A stretch of DNA of 64,000 bases, taken from NCBI GenBank assembly GCA_963693315.1, contig OY856186.1:73491909-73555908 (forward strand). The letters run 5' to 3'. Numbering within the stretch: the stretch's first letter is position 1; each line of letters begins with the position of its first letter. The notes under the pieces are model-generated. The model saw only the letters and a list, made by a program, of their open reading frames with translations. It made no database searches and had not been told where the DNA came from. The position numbers were made by a program, and so were the translations under genes. The DNA is from Diogma glabrata. Lineage: Eukaryota; Arthropoda; Insecta; Diptera; Cylindrotomidae. Positions 25,925-36,285 of this stretch are shown here, in pieces.

Positions 25925-26228
25925 TTTTTTTTTTAATAAAATGTGTTGTGTAGTAGGAATTACAATATTTTTCACTCCATACCGATTTCTCCATTGTTAT
26001 AAGTCCTATATTCGTCCCTGTATGGAGTACTGTTGTCAAGTTTGGTGTGCTGCTTCTATTTCCATCTTGGCCCTCTTAGACTCTGTTCAAAAGCGGGCTA
26101 TACGAATTGTGAGTGATCGAACTTTGACATCAAAACTTGATTCCCTACAACATCGTCGCACTCTTGCTGACCTCGTTGTTTTTTACAAATATCGTCATCC
26201 ACAGTGCTCAGATGAAATCAGCGGCAAC
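25925..26228 (-). mobile_element. Non-LTR fragment with inverted 5' part
   Basis: A poly(T) tract followed by about 45 bp of minus-strand 3' end (aataaaatgtgttgtgta) joins directly to a plus-strand internal segment of the same family (25972-26225, FFTPYRFLHCYKSYIRPCMEYCCQVW to SDEISG). A short 3' end in one orientation joined to an inverted more-5' segment is what twin priming during insertion produces. Confidence 0.65.
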
Positions 26229-27395
26229 ATTTTTTTTTTTTTTTTTAATAAAATGTGTTGTGTAATAGGGTTTAGAATATGTGTCACAACAACACATAAA
26301 TACCTTTTAAGACCTAGGTCTAGACCTGGGTCCCACAACAACTGGCGTTCTAAGGTGTAGATTAACGCTTTTTTTAAACATCTGTGGGTTGAAGCCACCT
26401 GAGACTAAGTGTTCCGGCAAACTATTCCATTTGTACGCAGTTCGGACCAAGAAGTCTCCCTGCGATCTGCCAGTATGACAGCGCGGGAACGGGGATAAGA
26501 ATAAGTTTGAGGCATGATGCCGCTGATTTCATCTGAGCACTGCTGATGACGATATTTGTAAAAAACAACGAGGTCAGCAACAGTGCGACGATGTTGTTGA
26601 GAATCAAGTTTTGATGTTAAAGTTCGATCACCCACAATTCGTATAGCTCGCTTTTGAACAGAGTCCAAGAGGGCCAAGATGGAAACAGAGGTAGCACCCC
26701 AAACTTGACAGCAGTACTCCATACAGGGACGAATATAGGACTTATAAACATGGAGCAATTGGTATGGAGTGAAAAATTTTTTGCATCTATTTAGGAGGCC
26801 GAGTTTTTTAGACGCGTTTTTTGCCATCGCCATTACATGATCGTTCCAGAGTAGGTCATTTGAAACTGTGACACCCAATAAACGAATGTTTTTACATTCA
26901 CCTATTGGTTCATCACACATACTAAATAAAATATCTTTGGGGAACTCGGTCTTTAATCTGGAAACAATCAACAGCTGTGTTTTGGTGGACGTTTTTTGTT
27001 CAGGTTTATGGCAGCGTCCCTACGGGCAGGATTAATTCGTTCGTGCATTTTACCTTTTGAAGGAAGGGGCTCGAACGACTTGTGCAGAGTACTATCATCT
27101 GCAAAACTATTTATTGGGTTACTGGTGATTTTCAACAATTCGTTGATATAAATCAAAAATAAGGTTGGGGACAATACTGAGCCTTGGGGTACACCAGCAT
27201 TAATTAGTTTAGACTCAGAAGAAAATCCGTCTAAGGTTACCGAAATGTATCGGTTGGAAAGAAAATTTTGAATCAGCTTCACAACATTGGGATGATAACC
27301 GTATGCAACGAGCTTGTTGATTAAGTTGGCGTGCCAGAATCGATCGAATGCCTTGGAGATGTCTAAAGCGATAACGTATGTTGTCTATGTCTAAA
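26229..27395 (-). mobile_element. Non-LTR retrotransposon, 5'-truncated, minus strand
   Basis: Poly(T) at 26229-26247 marks its 3' end. RT is readable at 27282-26968 (KLIQNFLSNRYISVTLDGF, NAGVPQGSVLSPTLF, SFADDSTLH), and the thumb/C-terminal frame at 26971-26405 (VSNDLLWNDHVMAMAK, SYIRPCMEYCCQVW). It is the same family as 22897-23270. A frameshift follows FADD near 27030. The family differs from the neighbouring 21.2-25.5 kb element but is clearly related. Confidence 0.85.
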
Positions 27396-27697
27396 GCGAT
27401 AACATGCCTTAAACTTATTCTTACCCCGGCTACCGCAACCAGTGAAACGGTCGAGATCCCGCGCTGTCATACTGGCAGATTGCAGAAAGACTTCTTTGTC
27501 CGAACTGCATACAAATGGAATAGTTTGCCGCGACTCTTAGTCTCAGGTGGCTTCAACCCACAGAGGTTTGAAAAAAGCGTTCATCAACACCTTAGAACGC
27601 CAGTTGTTGTGGGACCTAGGTCTTAATAGGTATTAATGAGGTGTTGTGACACATATTCTAAGCCCTATTACACAACACTTTTATTTAAAAAAAAAAA
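27396..27697 (+). mobile_element. Non-LTR 3' fragment, plus strand, with poly(A)
   Basis: The same C-terminal coding region and 3' UTR as 22897-23270 (ETVEIPRCHTGR, TPVVVGPRS), ending in an A-rich tract at 27685-27697. It lies head-to-head with the minus copy at its left. A further 70 bp of minus-strand 3' end follows at 27700-27770. Confidence 0.8.
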
Positions 27698-27988
27698 ATA
27701 ACACATAAAAACCTTTTAAGACCAAGGTCCCACAACAACATACGTTCAAAGGTGTTGATAGACGTAAATCTTTCTTTGTTTTTTTATATTTTTTGTTACA
27801 GAATGGATAACTAAACAATAAATCCTATCACTGACAAAATATGACATATGTAGGCCAATATTTTATGACAGAATAGAGAAAACAAAAGTAAATTAAAAAG
27901 TTAATAGCTAATTTTTACAAAAATCTGCTGAAACAAAACAAAAATGTAGTTGCCAATAATCCAGCCGGTTGCAACGATAGTTTGGTTG

Positions 27989-28270
27989 CATTGAGATAGT
28001 TTCAATAGGAAGTGTATAATTTCTACAGGAACGATTTTAAAATTATAATTTCACGACAGAATTTTTCAATAGGATTCTATATAGTTTTATGGGAAGACAT
28101 TGAGATAGTTTCAATAGGAAGTATATAATTTCTAAAGGAAAATACGACTTTAAAATATTAATTCCACTGCATTAGTTTTAATAGGATTTTTTCTAGTTTA
28201 ATATGTGACATTGAGATAGTTTCAATAGGAATTGAATGATTTTTACAGGAAAATACGTCTTTGAAATTTT
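27989..28270. repeat. Tandem repeat, about 110-bp unit, 2.5 copies
   Basis: cattgagatagtttcaatag begins at 27989, 28098 and 28209, giving periods of 109 and 111 bp. The units share ttctacaggaaaatacg and taataggatt blocks and differ by scattered substitutions. No coding potential. Confidence 0.85.
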
Positions 28271-28409
28271 TCTTATATCTTGATAAAATTCACTAGAGTA
28301 TTATCCATTTTAGAAATATATAGTTCAAATCGTTTTATTTATCTTTATCTGCTGAAAGGCTATATTAATAGTAATTGGTTGTACACGAATAGAGAACTAA
28401 ATACAAGGT

Positions 28410-28700
28410 ATTTTAAAAGGCTTAAGACAAAGTGATGCTATTTCCTCTATACTTTTCAACCTGGCCATGGAATGCGTGTGCCATTAAAAGAAACTACCGA
28501 CTAAAAACAATGTACGGACGTTGATGATATTGCCATCCTTGGCCGATGTGAAGCTTTAATAAGTGAAACATCAAGTCGCTTGAGAGAGGAGATAGTTAAA
28601 TTTGCGGACTTTTTAAAGAGACTGAGAAAAAAATTTTGATGTGCAGCGGAAAAGGAATCGATGTAGTATTTATATTTGGATTCAAAGCTTGATCTAAAAC
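28410..28700 (+). mobile_element. Decayed RT fragment of another non-LTR family
   Basis: With one frameshift the sequence reads as an RT palm: LRQSDAISSILFNLAMECVC, then DVDDIAILGRCEALISETSSRLREE. The VDDIAILGR motif is the catalytic region of an RTE/endonuclease-RT type distinct from its neighbours. It is broken by stops. Confidence 0.6.
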
Positions 28701-28789
28701 AACAGCATACTTACAGACCTTGCAGGCTGCTGCAGATAATCGAACGATCTACTCGATTAAACCTCTTCTTAAATCACTTTATGTTTAAT

Positions 28790-28889
28790 TTCAAAAAGGA
28801 GTCGGAGTCGTCAAATTTTTTGATTATTTTTTTGACTCCGACTCCACTAGAAAACTACTGTTGACTCCAACTCCGACTCCACAGCCCTG
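28790..28889 (+). mobile_element. Right end of a DNA transposon (gactccacagccctg family)
   Basis: It ends gactccaactccgactccac followed by agccctg, the mirror image of the terminus at 9762. Further gactccgactcc repeats lie at 28795-28850. See the finding on a possible common origin with 9762. Confidence 0.65.
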
Positions 28890-29297
28890 CTGGACATCCA
28901 CTTTTAACACTATTCGGTTAACACTCTGTTTTAATAGTTTTTGTAACAGAACAGTGAACACAAAATGTAAAACAGAATAAACATTTTAAACCATAACTTC
29001 AAAATTGTTCTCGTACTTTGAGATACAGCTAATAAACAAAATAATTCCAAAAAAAATATGAATTTTGTTCACATCTCAACATTTTCATAGAAACAAAAAA
29101 ACTTGCTTCTCCATTTATTTTGGTTATTTTTACATAGCTTTTGAATGAGAATTATTTTATTTTCAGTTGCGTACGAGACTTTAAATATGATTTGTCGATA
29201 TAGAAGAAATAGCATAAATAAAGACATTTTATAACCGGTTTTAATCTACATAACCATATTAATTTTTAACCTCACATTTTTGTAAATAAAAACAATC

Positions 29298-30244
29298 ATG
29301 AGTTTAAGAACAAACTTCAATCAAAGTAAACAATATATTAGATTTGTTAAAGGTTTCATAGTAAATATAAACAGTTTAACATCTTGAAATATTGTTTAAC
29401 TATTTTATTTGTGTATTAGAAAAACTACTCATCCAAACCAAATGACAGACAAGCCGAACTAATGGCAAAAGGTTTACCTAAGAAAAAGGCTATCCCAAAT
29501 GTAAAAAACATAATCATTATAGCATCAGGAAAAGGTGGTGTTGGCAAATCAACATCAGCTGTAAATGTTGCTGTGACATTATCTGCAATGGGTAAACGAG
29601 TTGGATTACTAGATTCTGACATTTTTGGTCCTTCTGTGCCATTGATGATGAATTTGAAGGAAGCACCACTGATCGATGATAACAACATGATGATACCACC
29701 GATAAATTATGGTGTTAAATGTCTTTCCATGGGATTGCTTGTGAATCAAGGACCAGTTGTGTGGCGAGGTCCACTTGTTATGTCAGCACTGCAACGCTTA
29801 TTGAATGGAGCTGTTTGGGGTCCCCTTGATATACTAATTATTGATACACCTCCAGGAACGGGAGATGTACATCTATCACTTGCACAAAATGTTCCTGTGA
29901 GTGGTGTTCTATTAGTCAGCACACCACAAAGAGCAGCCCTTGAAGTAACACAACGAGGAGCCGAAATGTACAAAGCCTTCAAAACTCCTGTAATTGGATT
30001 GATAGAAAATATGAGTCATACAGAATGTCATAATTGTCATAAAAAAATCGAATTATTTAATAACATAACTGAAAATTTTTGTAAAGAAATGAATACAGAA
30101 ATAATCGGAAGTATTCCAATCGATAAAAATATAAGTCATGCATCAGATACCGGAATCCCATTATGTATCAAAGATCCAGAATCCCCTTTCGCAAAAAGTT
30201 ATAAAAATATAGGATTAAAAGTTTTAACATTTTTAGAAAAATAA
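29298..30244 (+). CDS. NUBPL: Iron-sulfur protein NUBPL (Ind1), mitochondrial complex I assembly factor
   Basis: Two coding exons, 29298-29360 and 29420-30244, flank a 59-bp GT-AG intron (29361-29419), giving about 295 residues (human NUBPL is 319). Exon 1 encodes MSLRTNFNQSKQYIRFVKGF, which is basic and free of acidic residues, as in a mitochondrial presequence. Exon 2 starts KNYSSKP, then has MAKGLPKKK, the deviant Walker A GKGGVGKST (residues 58-66), DSDIFGPSVP, DTPPGTGDVH (163-172) and the paired cysteines CHNC (224-227) that bind the cluster. The family delivers Fe-S clusters to complex I in the matrix. The stop lies 1 bp from that of the opposing gene. The later in-frame ATG at 29462 would lose the presequence. 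The frame is undamaged, unlike its neighbours. Confidence 0.95.
29361..29419 (+). other. Intron of NUBPL, 59 bp
   Basis: It begins GTAAAT and ends TTAG, and joins the two coding exons in phase 0. The assignment rests on the presequence-like exon 1 and on uninterrupted frame. A cDNA would settle it. Confidence 0.75.
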
Positions 30245-30250
30245 TTTATT
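30245..30250 (-). promoter_or_regulatory. Poly(A) signal overlapping the DNTTIP2-type stop codon
   Basis: tttatt on the plus strand is AATAAA on the minus strand and includes the stop codon. Cleavage would fall inside the NUBPL coding region on the other strand. Confidence 0.6.
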
Positions 30251-31509
30251 TTCTTTTCTTTTTAAGTTTTTTCATTTTTTGATTTGCTTTATAGTATCCA
30301 GTTTTCTTTTTAGTTTCCATAACTTCTTTATATTTTTTCTTATTGAATCGTTGAAAGTCTGAATCCGCTAATAACTCATCAACTAATGTTTTCTTCTTAT
30401 TTTTCTTAACACCACGATTATTGTAATAATCTAACGGGGTGTCTATATAGGTTCCAACTTGAAAATATTTTGGTAATATTTTTAAATCATTTTTCTTATA
30501 AAATCGTTTTGGATCAAGTGCCGATCTCATTTGTAGTATTTCTAAATCATTTTTGATTTCTTCAGTAACTTCTGTTGCTGGCATGTTAAACCAATTCGAT
30601 CCTTTTGTTTTTGATCGTTCCACCTGGAAATATATAAACAATTACTTTATGGAAATTCTAGTCATTTTTATTTTCAGAAAAACTATTGTTCAGATTACTA
30701 AAGAAAAATCAATTTTTTTAAGTTTATTTTTATTTCCAAATCAAACTAAACGCTCAATTAATAAAATACGATAAATTTTTTGTATTACTACAAACAAATT
30801 AACCGTTACATGTATATGCATGATGAATTTAAAACCAAACTTTTGGATGGAATAAATAGTTTAAATGCAAAAAATACTATCCCGTTGGCCTTACAGTAAA
30901 TTAATTTATCTAGCATAAGATACTAAGATTACAACGGGCGAGCTTGTAATTTGATTTGAGTCTATGGAAAATAAAAAGTTTTAAACTTAAATTCATTTGT
31001 CGAATATTTCATCATGTGATTTAAATTGTATTATTTTAAATAATTTTAATATTACTGACTCTGTTCAACGTTTTCAATTTATTTACTGGCATTGAAAGCT
31101 TGGCTAAATCCGGGGTTTTTATGTCTTGCAAAATACATGTCTCCATTGCCTTTTCTACTTTTGTTTTCGCTGATTTTTCACTTTTTAATTTACCAGTTTT
31201 CAAATCAAGATCATTGAACAGAATATCTGATCCTGTTTTTGTTTTTTTTCTGACACCTGGTGCAGGTGGTTCTCCATTATCATCCCATCCCATTAGTTTA
31301 GAAAAAGACACGATGCTTGATTGGACTTTTGTGTTCGAGTTTATAATGCGTTTCTCGTTGATTGTAACATAGGCTGAAAGAGATAAGTTGTGAAAATTTA
31401 TATGCAATGAAATTACTAATAAATAATTACCTGTTTTATTACTTTCTTTGACTCCAACATCTTGATTAAGTAAGAACGTGTCGGGATTAACATCAATTAT
31501 AAACGCCAT
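30246..31509 (-). CDS. DNTTIP2: DNTTIP2/Fcf2-type pre-rRNA processing protein
   Basis: Three exons: 31431-31509, 31060-31373 and 30246-30623, with GT-AG introns of 57 and 436 bp and intact frame, giving about 256 residues. The C-terminal exon is a clear Fcf2 domain: GSNWFNMPATEVTEEIKNDL, LQMRSALDPKRFYKKND, PKYFQVGTYID, TLVDELLADSDFQRFNKKKY, ending in a lysine-rich tail suited to a nucleolar protein. Fcf2 family members act in early 18S rRNA processing in the small-subunit processome. The N-terminus (MAFIIDVNPDTF) resembles the FxIDxxP segment of DNTTIP2, but the whole is much shorter than human DNTTIP2. The second donor could instead be GTAAAT at about 31092, also phase 0. A minus-strand AATAAA overlaps the stop codon. 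Confidence 0.88.
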
Positions 31510-31639
31510 TTATGAAAGCAATAACAAGTTTTTTAAAATGGCCGACTGACATTTCTTTTAGAGCTCTGCAGCTTCGGTTGAAATTGGGTGAGTTCGTAAA
31601 TCAAAGTTTATGTACTTGTTTATTGTACAAAACGGCCTC

Positions 31640-31772
31640 AAGGGCTAAGACCCGCTATACACTTGAGCTAAGCTCTGCCTACTATGTTTTTTGTATATAA
31701 CGTAATCAAATGGATGACTATACACTTGAGCTAAGCTTATAGCTTAGCTCAACTATATAGTCATCCATTCAC
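31640..31772. repeat. Small palindrome with a half copy beside it
   Basis: aatggatgactatacacttg and its near-perfect inverted copy (caactatatagtcatccatt) form a hairpin of about 30-bp arms at 31708-31770. The motif ctatacacttgagctaagct also occurs once alone at 31650-31669. It is probably a tiny non-autonomous element or its footprint. Confidence 0.65.
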
Positions 31773-32103
31773 TGCACATAATTATTTTTATTTCATAAAT
31801 ATTGATTGAGCATTATTACACAATAGTTCTTACAAAATTACAATAATTCTTATACGTTTTGGAAATTATTTTAAACAATATACATGAAAAACTATATGTA
31901 GTATATATTGGAAGAAAAGATTCTTAAAAAGTCATTTTAGAAACCAAAAACTTATTATTTATTTATAAATTTTATATAAATAATTATTTATATTATTTAT
32001 ATATTTATTTATTTTATATAAATAAATAAATATAAATAAATATAAATTATGGGTTTATAAAAAAACCTTAAGTTTAACAATTTCAAATTTAAAATAATGT
32101 AGG
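31773..32103. other. AT-rich low-complexity spacer
   Basis: It includes a run of TTTATA/ATAAATA at 31960-32055. No gene is visible. Confidence 0.6.
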
Positions 32104-33770
32104 TAACTCCAATTACAATAAAACATCATTATCATTATTATTTTCTTTTTAAATCAAGACAAATTAAAAGCAATCAATATTTTTCTTTAATAAAAATCTC
32201 TACTAATGTTTAAATCTTTTTAAGTTTTCTTCATTTTTATGTTGTTAGGCAGTTTATTAAAAATGTCTATCCCTCTGTACATCACTGTATTCTGTGTTGA
32301 GGTTTTGTTGAATCTTTGCAGTCGGAAGTCATCTGCATTTCTTAGGTTGTAGTTCGTTGAAGCATTCACGTAATTAATATTATCATAGAGATATGTTGGC
32401 ATCAAATTGTGTTTGAGTTTAAAAATAAAAATTAAAACTTTTAAGACACTTCGTTGCTTGACATTCATCCAATTTAGTTCCTCTAACAATCTTGAAATAG
32501 GTGTGTTGATGTCTTTCCTCAAAATGGTTCTCATAGCTCTGTTTTGTTGTACTTGTAGTCTAGACAACATTTCATTAGTAGCACTGAAGATAATGGTCGA
32601 AGAGTAATCATAATGTGGTAATATTAATGTATTGTAGAGCATAGTCGCAGTTTTCTTACTTATTGAGTTTCGAATTCTTTTTAGAAATCCTACTTTTTTT
32701 GATATTTTACCACAAATCATATTCAAATGGTCATCGAATTTAAGTTTGCTATCAATAATCACTCCTAGGTATTTGAAATTTTGTACTATGTCTATCTTTG
32801 TATTATTAAATTCTAAATTTGGTTCTGTTCTAGAGTTAAATATCATTGCTTTTGTTTTGGTTATATTTAGCTTTAACTTGTTCGTGTTAATCCATTCATA
32901 TAAATTATTTAAATCTTGATTAAGTTTTTGTTCGAGTTCCAAAACATGCTTACCGCTTATATATATCAGACAGTTATCAGCAAATAGGGCAGTTTTACAA
33001 AATTTTAAAACAGTTTTAATATCATTTATATAAATCAGAAACAACAAAACACCCAGAACTGTGCCCTGTGGTACTCCTAGTGTAACATGCTTTGTAGTTG
33101 ACATACATGTTCCATTTAAACGTGTATTTTGTTTTCTTTCACTTAAATATGTTTTGAACCAATTATTTTCTTTACCTTTAATTCCGTAATGCACAAGTTT
33201 GCCAAGTAATATATCTCGATCCAGGGTGTCAAATGCTCTCCTGAAGTCCAAAAAAACGGCAAAAATTGTATTTCACAGTCCACTTCCTTTTTCCATTCGA
33301 AAATTATCCAGTTCAATGCAGTTTCACAAGAATGTCCCTTTCTAAATCCAGATTGGTCAGGAATAATAATATCATTATTAAATAGGTAACTTTCAAGCTG
33401 ATAGTAGATAATTTTCTCTAAAACTTTTTCATGTACTGTAAGCATGTTTATTGGCCTAAAGTCTTCACATTTTTTTTGCATTCTTTATTTTTGGTACGGG
33501 GACTACAATTGACGTTTTCCAGTCATTAGGGAACACTCCTAATGCAATTGAATAATTTATTATGTCCACCAAGTAAGGAGCAATAATCGAAAATGAATCC
33601 AATATACATTTTGACACTAACTCCGTTAAAGTCCTTTTTATTATTCAGTTTTTGGAGTATTGTTAATAAATTATTTTCTGTAACAAGTTCAAAGTTAAAT
33701 CTACAATCAAATTGTGGTATTCTATCTACAAATAATGCAATAATTGCAAATTATGAACAAAAACGAAAAT
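32104..33770 (-). mobile_element. Non-LTR retrotransposon, 5'-truncated, minus strand
   Basis: The RT starts in the frame at 33481-33143 (CEDFRPINMLTVHEKVLEKII, QSGFRKGHSCETALN). After a frameshift near 33250 it continues as an open frame of 343 residues. A 3' UTR ends in a TAATGA-like tail near 32104-32140. The coding part upstream of 33500 is decayed. The style is Jockey/CR1-like. It lies between the rRNA-processing gene and RpL5 and seems unrelated to them. Confidence 0.85.
32220..33251 (-). pseudogene. Reverse transcriptase ORF with FADN in place of FADD
   Basis: 343 residues from MDFRRAFDTLDRD through GVPQGTVLGVLLFLIYIND, the catalytic region ALFADNCLIY, NKLKLNITKTKAM, FKYLGVIIDSKLKFDDHL and the C-terminal FNKLPNNIK. 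The second catalytic aspartate of the FADD box is asparagine, which should abolish polymerisation. The frame is otherwise open. The missing N-terminal RT segment lies in another frame just upstream. Confidence 0.85.
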
Positions 33771-34290
33771 CAAGGCAATCTTTTTTTTAAATTTAGTTCG
33801 AAGCATCACCACACATGTATTCATTTTCTTCGCTTGAATCACATCGATGGGCGACGCTATTATCGAAGCTCCAACATAAACGCACCCTTAAGAGCTACAA
33901 AGTATACGCATATACGTTTTTGTGCTGAGGATAATTTCTGGTAACTACATATTTGGTGCGGTCTGTGAATCCTCATTTCTAATCTTTGCAATATGGGTAT
34001 TTATCGACGGAAAAAGACATTGTATAAAATTGCATAACGTATTATATAAAGTAACATAAAAAATGTGGTTTAATTTCAAAAAATAAAAATACATACATAT
34101 ATAATTTGTAAACAAAAACAAAACTTTTTAGGTCCCAATCTACCAATTTGTTATTTTTAAAACGGGAAAAATATTTCAATCTGGCACCACGATATCCTAG
34201 CCAAAATATCATAACCTCAAAATTTGACAATTTCTTTTCTTTTTCGAACCGACGTGAAGAAACCACCATTTCTATCGTCGGTGATATATT
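33771..34290. other. Upstream region of RpL5
   Basis: No gene is supported. The minus-strand open frame at 34042-34269 has no recognisable motif. The last bases before RpL5 probably hold its core promoter. Confidence 0.5.
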
Positions 34291-34291
34291 T

Positions 34292-34299
34292 GCCTTTTA
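34292..34299 (+). promoter_or_regulatory. Candidate 5' TOP tract of RpL5
   Basis: gccttttact lies 10-15 bp upstream of the RpL5 ATG. Ribosomal protein transcripts typically start at a C followed by a pyrimidine run, which would place the cap site at about 34293. Inferred from position and composition only. Confidence 0.45.
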
Positions 34300-34307
34300 C
34301 TTTAAAA

Positions 34308-35830
34308 ATGGTGAGTGATAAATGTGAAATAAATTAATCATCGTTTAAATAAAAGAATGTTCAATTGAAAAGATGTGAAATTTTAAGTGATTGATGAACG
34401 ATGATTGATATTTTGTTCGATTGAAATAATATTGTGTGAATTAGAAGTTTTTAAAATGATGAACAATTTGACACATGCGCGTCATCTGAGTGGAACGGAA
34501 TCGTTTTGGGGCCCTAATTGTTATATTTTTTAACTTCTAGGTAGTTCCTCTTTGACTTCCAATCTACAAGTTTGATTATAAGACGTGTCTCTGATAATTA
34601 TTCAATGTTTACATCTTAATCGTTTATAAATTTTTAATGTGCTAATATTTTATTACTTTTTATATTTTTAGGGGTTTGTAAAAGTCGTAAAAAACAAACA
34701 ATACTTTAAACGTTATCAAGTTAAGTTTAAAAGGCGTCGTGAAGGTAAAACCGATTATTATGCACGTAAACGTTTAACGTTTCAGGATAAAAATAAGTAC
34801 AATACACCTAAATATCGGTTAATTGTACGTCTAAGTAATAAAGATATTACGTGTCAAATTGCATATTCACGTATCGAAGGTGATAAAATTGTCTGTGCTG
34901 CGTATTCACATGAATTACCAAAATATGGTGTAAAAGTTGGTTTAACAAATTATGCTGCTTCATACTGTACTGGATTACTTGTAGCACGTAGAATCTTATT
35001 GAAATTGGGCTTAGATTCATTATACAGTGGTTGTACTGAAATCACCGGTGAAGAATACAACGTCGAAGCTGTAGAAGATGGACCAGCTGCATTCCGTTGT
35101 TTCTTAGATGTTGGTCTAAGTAGAACAACAACAGGAGCTCGTATTTTTGGTGCTATGAAAGGAGCTGTTGATGGTGGATTAAATATTCCTCATTCAGTTA
35201 AAAGATTCCCTGGATACAGGTAAGTTCACTACAACTAAACATATCTGAACGTAAACTTAATGTATTTTAATTTTAGTGCTGAAAATAAAAGTTTCAATGC
35301 AGAAGTTCACCGTGCCCACATTTTTGGTCAACATGTTGCTGACTATATGAGAACGCTTGAGGAAGAAGATCCAGAAGCCTTCAAGAGACAATTTAGTAAA
35401 TATATTAGTTTGGGAATTCGTGCTGATGATGTAAGTTTAATTTTTGAATATCTTACGTCCATAAAATTACAACAAAATAAGCTTAAAATTTTGTAGTGCC
35501 GAAAGTGGACTAAATTGATTTTGGATTTGATATGTTCGAAATTTTAATAGTTCAATTATTATAATTCTCTGTGACAATCTAACATTCTTAAATAAAATAT
35601 TAGTATAAATTCCTACTAATAAGATATTATTTTGATTTTAGTTGGAGGAAGTCTACAAAAAAGCACATTCAGCAATCCGCGCCGATCCATCCCACAAAAA
35701 GGTTGAAAAATCTGCTGTCACCAAAAAGAGATGGAACCTACGTAAATTAACCCACGAAGAACGTAAACAAAAGGTCGCTGATAAAAAACAAGCGTTCTTG
35801 GCGAAACTGAAAGCTGAAAATGAAGCATAA
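34308..35830 (+). CDS. RpL5: 60S ribosomal protein L5 (uL18), complete
   Basis: The coding parts are 34308-34310 (ATG only), 34672-35219, 35277-35430 and 35642-35830, which splice to 297 residues (Drosophila RpL5 is 299). All introns are GT-AG and join in frame. The N-terminus [20 protein letters not shown], then [79 protein letters not shown] and the lysine-rich tail identify the family without doubt. L5 binds 5S rRNA with L11 and is assembled into the large subunit as the 5S particle. An AATAAA follows at 35889. No lesion is seen. Confidence 0.98.
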
Positions 35831-35888
35831 TTCACATTCTAATTATATATAATTATTTTTTATAATAAGATGTGTGATTATCACTCTA

Positions 35889-35894
35889 AATAAA
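35889..35894 (+). promoter_or_regulatory. RpL5 poly(A) signal
   Basis: AATAAA 59 bp after the RpL5 stop codon, followed by AT-rich sequence. Confidence 0.7.
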
Positions 35895-36148
35895 AATGAA
35901 AAAATATGAAAACAAATTTTTTTGTAATTTTATTGATAAGTAAATTAAGTTATGTTAACTAAAATATATATATTTAAATATTGCACAAAAGAAGATTGTT
36001 TTGTACTGCATTGAAAGTTTAAAGCCGAACCGGTATTAACAGTTAAAATGAAAAGAGAAAGTAATCGAACTTTTTCTAAACTCTTTATATTCGAATTAAA
36101 ATATATGAATCAATTACGCAATGCTTGGATCTGACAAATTTGCTCTCT

Positions 36149-36285
36149 GGGTGGTTATTTTGTAGCGTTATCTCACTGGGTGAGATAAAATATTTGTCTT
36201 TGATCGATTATATTTGATAAAAGAAATCATTTAAACATAATTTTTTTATCTCACCTAGTGAGATAGCGCTACAAAATAACCACCC
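36149..36285. mobile_element. Short inverted-repeat element (MITE), 137 bp
   Basis: Arms of about 42 bp (gggtggttattttgtagcg, tatctcac.gggtgagataa) match with two mismatches. The centre is a 50-bp AT-rich spacer. The ends resemble those of the 5597-5869 element (gggt.gt.attttgta, ttatctc). Confidence 0.85.

Noticed and set aside
29425..29982. Minus-strand frames opposite NUBPL
   Set aside because: Shadow frames of a well-supported plus-strand gene.
30891..30948. Weak inverted pair (cccgttg ... caacggg) in the second intron of the Fcf2-type gene
   Set aside because: The arms match at only about 13 of 18 bases, which is too weak to call an element.
34042..34269. 75-residue minus-strand frame upstream of RpL5
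   Set aside because: No motif, no splice or poly(A) support, and it overlaps the likely RpL5 promoter region.
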